DNA of 64,000 nucleotides, from the NCBI GenBank assembly GCA_945874355.1, contig CAMCGB010000005.1, forward strand, positions 1 through 64,000, written 5' to 3'. A program made the translations under genes and the position numbers. Below are positions 62,750 through 64,000 of the stretch, piece by piece. Position 1 is the stretch's first letter; each line of letters starts with the position of its first letter. The DNA comes from an uncultured Bacteroides sp. Lineage in GTDB: Bacteria > Bacteroidota > Bacteroidia > Bacteroidales > UBA932. The notes under the pieces were generated by a model. The model was not told the DNA's origin. It ran no database searches and saw nothing but the letters and a program-made list of their open reading frames with translations.

Positions 62750-62778
62750 CAAAGGTATCAATAAAAACGACAAATCAA
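62750..62778 (-). promoter_or_regulatory. Promoter of the M49-like gene
   Basis: On the minus strand: TTG (62778-62776), an 18-base spacer, and TACCTTTG (62757-62750), then 40 bases to ATG 62709. The -7 element is exact; the spacer is a base shorter than usual. Confidence 0.6.
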
Positions 62779-62873
62779 CAAGCTTGGCTATTGATTGTAT
62801 CTATAGGTGCAATAACCTAAAAGAATACTGCACTACTTTAAATTCCGTTTATCAGGTTGAAAACGCCAGGACC

Positions 62874-64000
62874 TTAAAGCTCGAAACTGATTGTCTGGAC
62901 TCCGATTCCTTCGCAGCTGACCTTAAGGCTTACTTTGCCTCCCTCCCGTCCGCTGCGCAGGATTGCGAGGGCGCTGCCCTGATACAGGCTGCGGGTGGTA
63001 GCGCAGTGAAGTTCGTCGGAGTAGATATTGCCGTTGTCCACAGCCACGAGGCTTGCATCTCCCTCAACGCTGAAAGAAAGCATCTGCTGGGCCTGGGGAC
63101 ATCTTCTGCCCTTGCTGTCGACGGCAGTCACCCTGATGTGCTGAAGATCCATTCCGTCGGCCTTCCAGTCACTGTTGTCGGCCTCAAGAATCAGTTTCAC
63201 AGGTTTTCCTGCTGTCTCTATGCGGTGACGGCATACTACCTTTCCGTCATTGCGGCCCACAGCCTCGATGTAGCCTTTCTTGTACTGCACGCCATCCCAC
63301 TTGAGTTTGTTGCGGCTTTTGCCGTCCAGATTCTTTTTCACTCCGACACTCTTTCCGCACACATAGAGCTCAACTTCCTCGCAGTTGGTATAGGTGTAAA
63401 GGGTCAGAGTGGAGCCTTCGCGGCGGTTCCAGTGGTCGCTCATACGGGCCGTACCAACCTGAACATCGTTCCACATCAGGTCTTCGTTGCGGTCAACTAT
63501 ACCTATATGCACAACAGGCTCTTCGGGCACAAACATACTCTTGAGCAGGTAGGCAAGGGGCTTGGGCTGGAGCGAAATGTCGAAAGAACCCTGGGCCCAA
63601 CCCTTTGCGGGCCATCCGCCGCTCTCTCCCAGATAGTCTATCTGGCCCCAGTATGCAAGACCTACCACCTTGTCCAGATCCATCTCGAAGAAGTTCGGTC
63701 CCATATTGCTGGTATTGGCCTCACTCTGATAGAAAATCATATTAGGGAAGTTCTTCGCATCGGTGGGGAAATACATATAACGGTAGTTGTATGAAGCGAT
63801 GTCGGTCTCGAGGGCAAGCGGAGCCGGCAGTTCGTTGGTGTCTTGATTGCGGCCCCTGGGGTGCATTGCCACAGTCACGGGGCGAGTGGTGTCGTAACGG
63901 TTAAGCAGCACCTTCTGCATACGGTAGGCAGTCACTCCCCAATCGGCGAAAGGAAGACTCCAATAGGTCTGGAGCTCATTGCCAAGGCTCCACATCACTA
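62874..64000 (-). CDS. Glycoside hydrolase family 2, C-terminal part (cut by window end)
   Basis: The last 375 or so codons of a GH2 beta-galactosidase/beta-glucuronidase-like enzyme. The visible part starts at VMWSLGNE, which holds the acid/base Glu, and includes IFYQSEAN with the probable nucleophile Glu. Several beta-sandwich domains follow (from about 63500 to 62874). The GTG at 63998 is an internal Val codon, not a start. The 5' part, signal peptide and promoter lie beyond the window. Confidence 0.85.
   Translation of the reverse strand, partial: VMWSLGNELQTYWSLPFADWGVTAYRMQKVLLNRYDTTRPVTVAMHPRGRNQDTNELPAPLALETDIASYNYRYMYFPTDAKNFPNMIFYQSEANTSNMGPNFFEMDLDKVVGLAYWGQIDYLGESGGWPAKGWAQGSFDISLQPKPLAYLLKSMFVPEEPVVHIGIVDRNEDLMWNDVQVGTARMSDHWNRREGSTLTLYTYTNCEEVELYVCGKSVGVKKNLDGKSRNKLKWDGVQYKKGYIEAVGRNDGKVVCRHRIETAGKPVKLILEADNSDWKADGMDLQHIRVTAVDSKGRRCPQAQQMLSFSVEGDASLVAVDNGNIYSDELHCATTRSLYQGSALAILRSGREGGKVSLKVSCEGIGVQTISFEL

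Noticed and set aside
62784..63794. 336-codon plus-strand open frame opposite the GH2 gene
   Set aside because: It is antisense to clear GH2 motifs, has no recognisable protein features, and no promoter or start context; a shadow of GC-rich coding DNA.

Overview
The window looks like a chromosomal segment of a Bacteroidales bacterium. The signs are the Bacteroidetes-type -7 promoter element TAnnTTTG in front of many genes, a complete aerotolerance (Bat) operon, Exb/TonB loci with two exbD genes and an extra membrane gene, a Porin_10-type putative porin, a DUF5107-TPR gene, pyruvate phosphate dikinase and lipobox-type hydrolases. The genome is very compact: many genes overlap by 1 to 40 bases and only two gaps exceed 300 bases. 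An uncultured gut or rumen lineage near Rikenellaceae is plausible, but the sequence alone does not prove it. I saw no rRNA, tRNA or CRISPR array.

Layout. 1-8.7 kb: alpha/beta hydrolase, a DUF5107-TPR gene broken by one in-frame TAA, a putative porin, a lytic transglycosylase and a YczE-like membrane protein. 8.7-15 kb: M13 peptidase, ABC-type permease, TPR protein, RsmF-like rRNA methylase, SRPBCC-like protein and a Nudix protein. 15-19.3 kb: queA, dprA, tatD, ansA. 19.3-24.5 kb: first Exb cluster (exbB, membrane protein, two exbD), a strong terminator, then asnS, udk and a TonB-like gene. 24.5-29.9 kb: accessory island with a Schlafen/AlbA-type ATP-binding regulator, a 5'-truncated DUF234 ATPase remnant, a MutT-like Nudix gene, and a type II restriction-modification pair with a Sau3AI/MutH-like nuclease and a C5-cytosine methylase. 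29.9-37.3 kb (minus strand): carboxylesterase, a repeat-filled gap, ppdK, PIN-PhoH protein, and an apparently degenerate PurL C-terminal-half paralogue. 37.4-43.8 kb: folC and a bacterial alpha-2-macroglobulin. 43.7-51.8 kb (minus strand): Bat operon moxR, DUF58, membrane protein, batA, batB, batC and a fused batD-batE. 51.9-59.5 kb: truA, second exbB-exbD-tonB set, rluB-like, era, parC. 59.5-64 kb (minus strand): AspT-like transporter, an M49-like lipoprotein with an altered zinc motif, and the 3' part of a GH2 glycosidase that runs off the window.

How the genes work together. The two Exb/Ton sets and the extra TonB-like protein would energise outer-membrane transport. The Bat operon chains seven genes by start/stop overlaps or near-contact, so its MoxR ATPase, VWA proteins and TPR scaffolds are probably made together. 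The restriction-modification pair is convergent with a 14-base overlap, and its nuclease gene sits 6 bases behind the Nudix gene.

The most unusual signals are back-to-back -7 elements forming 16-base near-palindromes (TAnnTTTG joined to CAAAnnTA) between divergent genes, -7 elements so close to start codons that transcripts must be leaderless or nearly so, the PurL-derived protein that has lost its catalytic signatures, the batD-batE fusion, the zinc-motif change in the M49-like lipoprotein, and the single-codon break in the DUF5107 gene.
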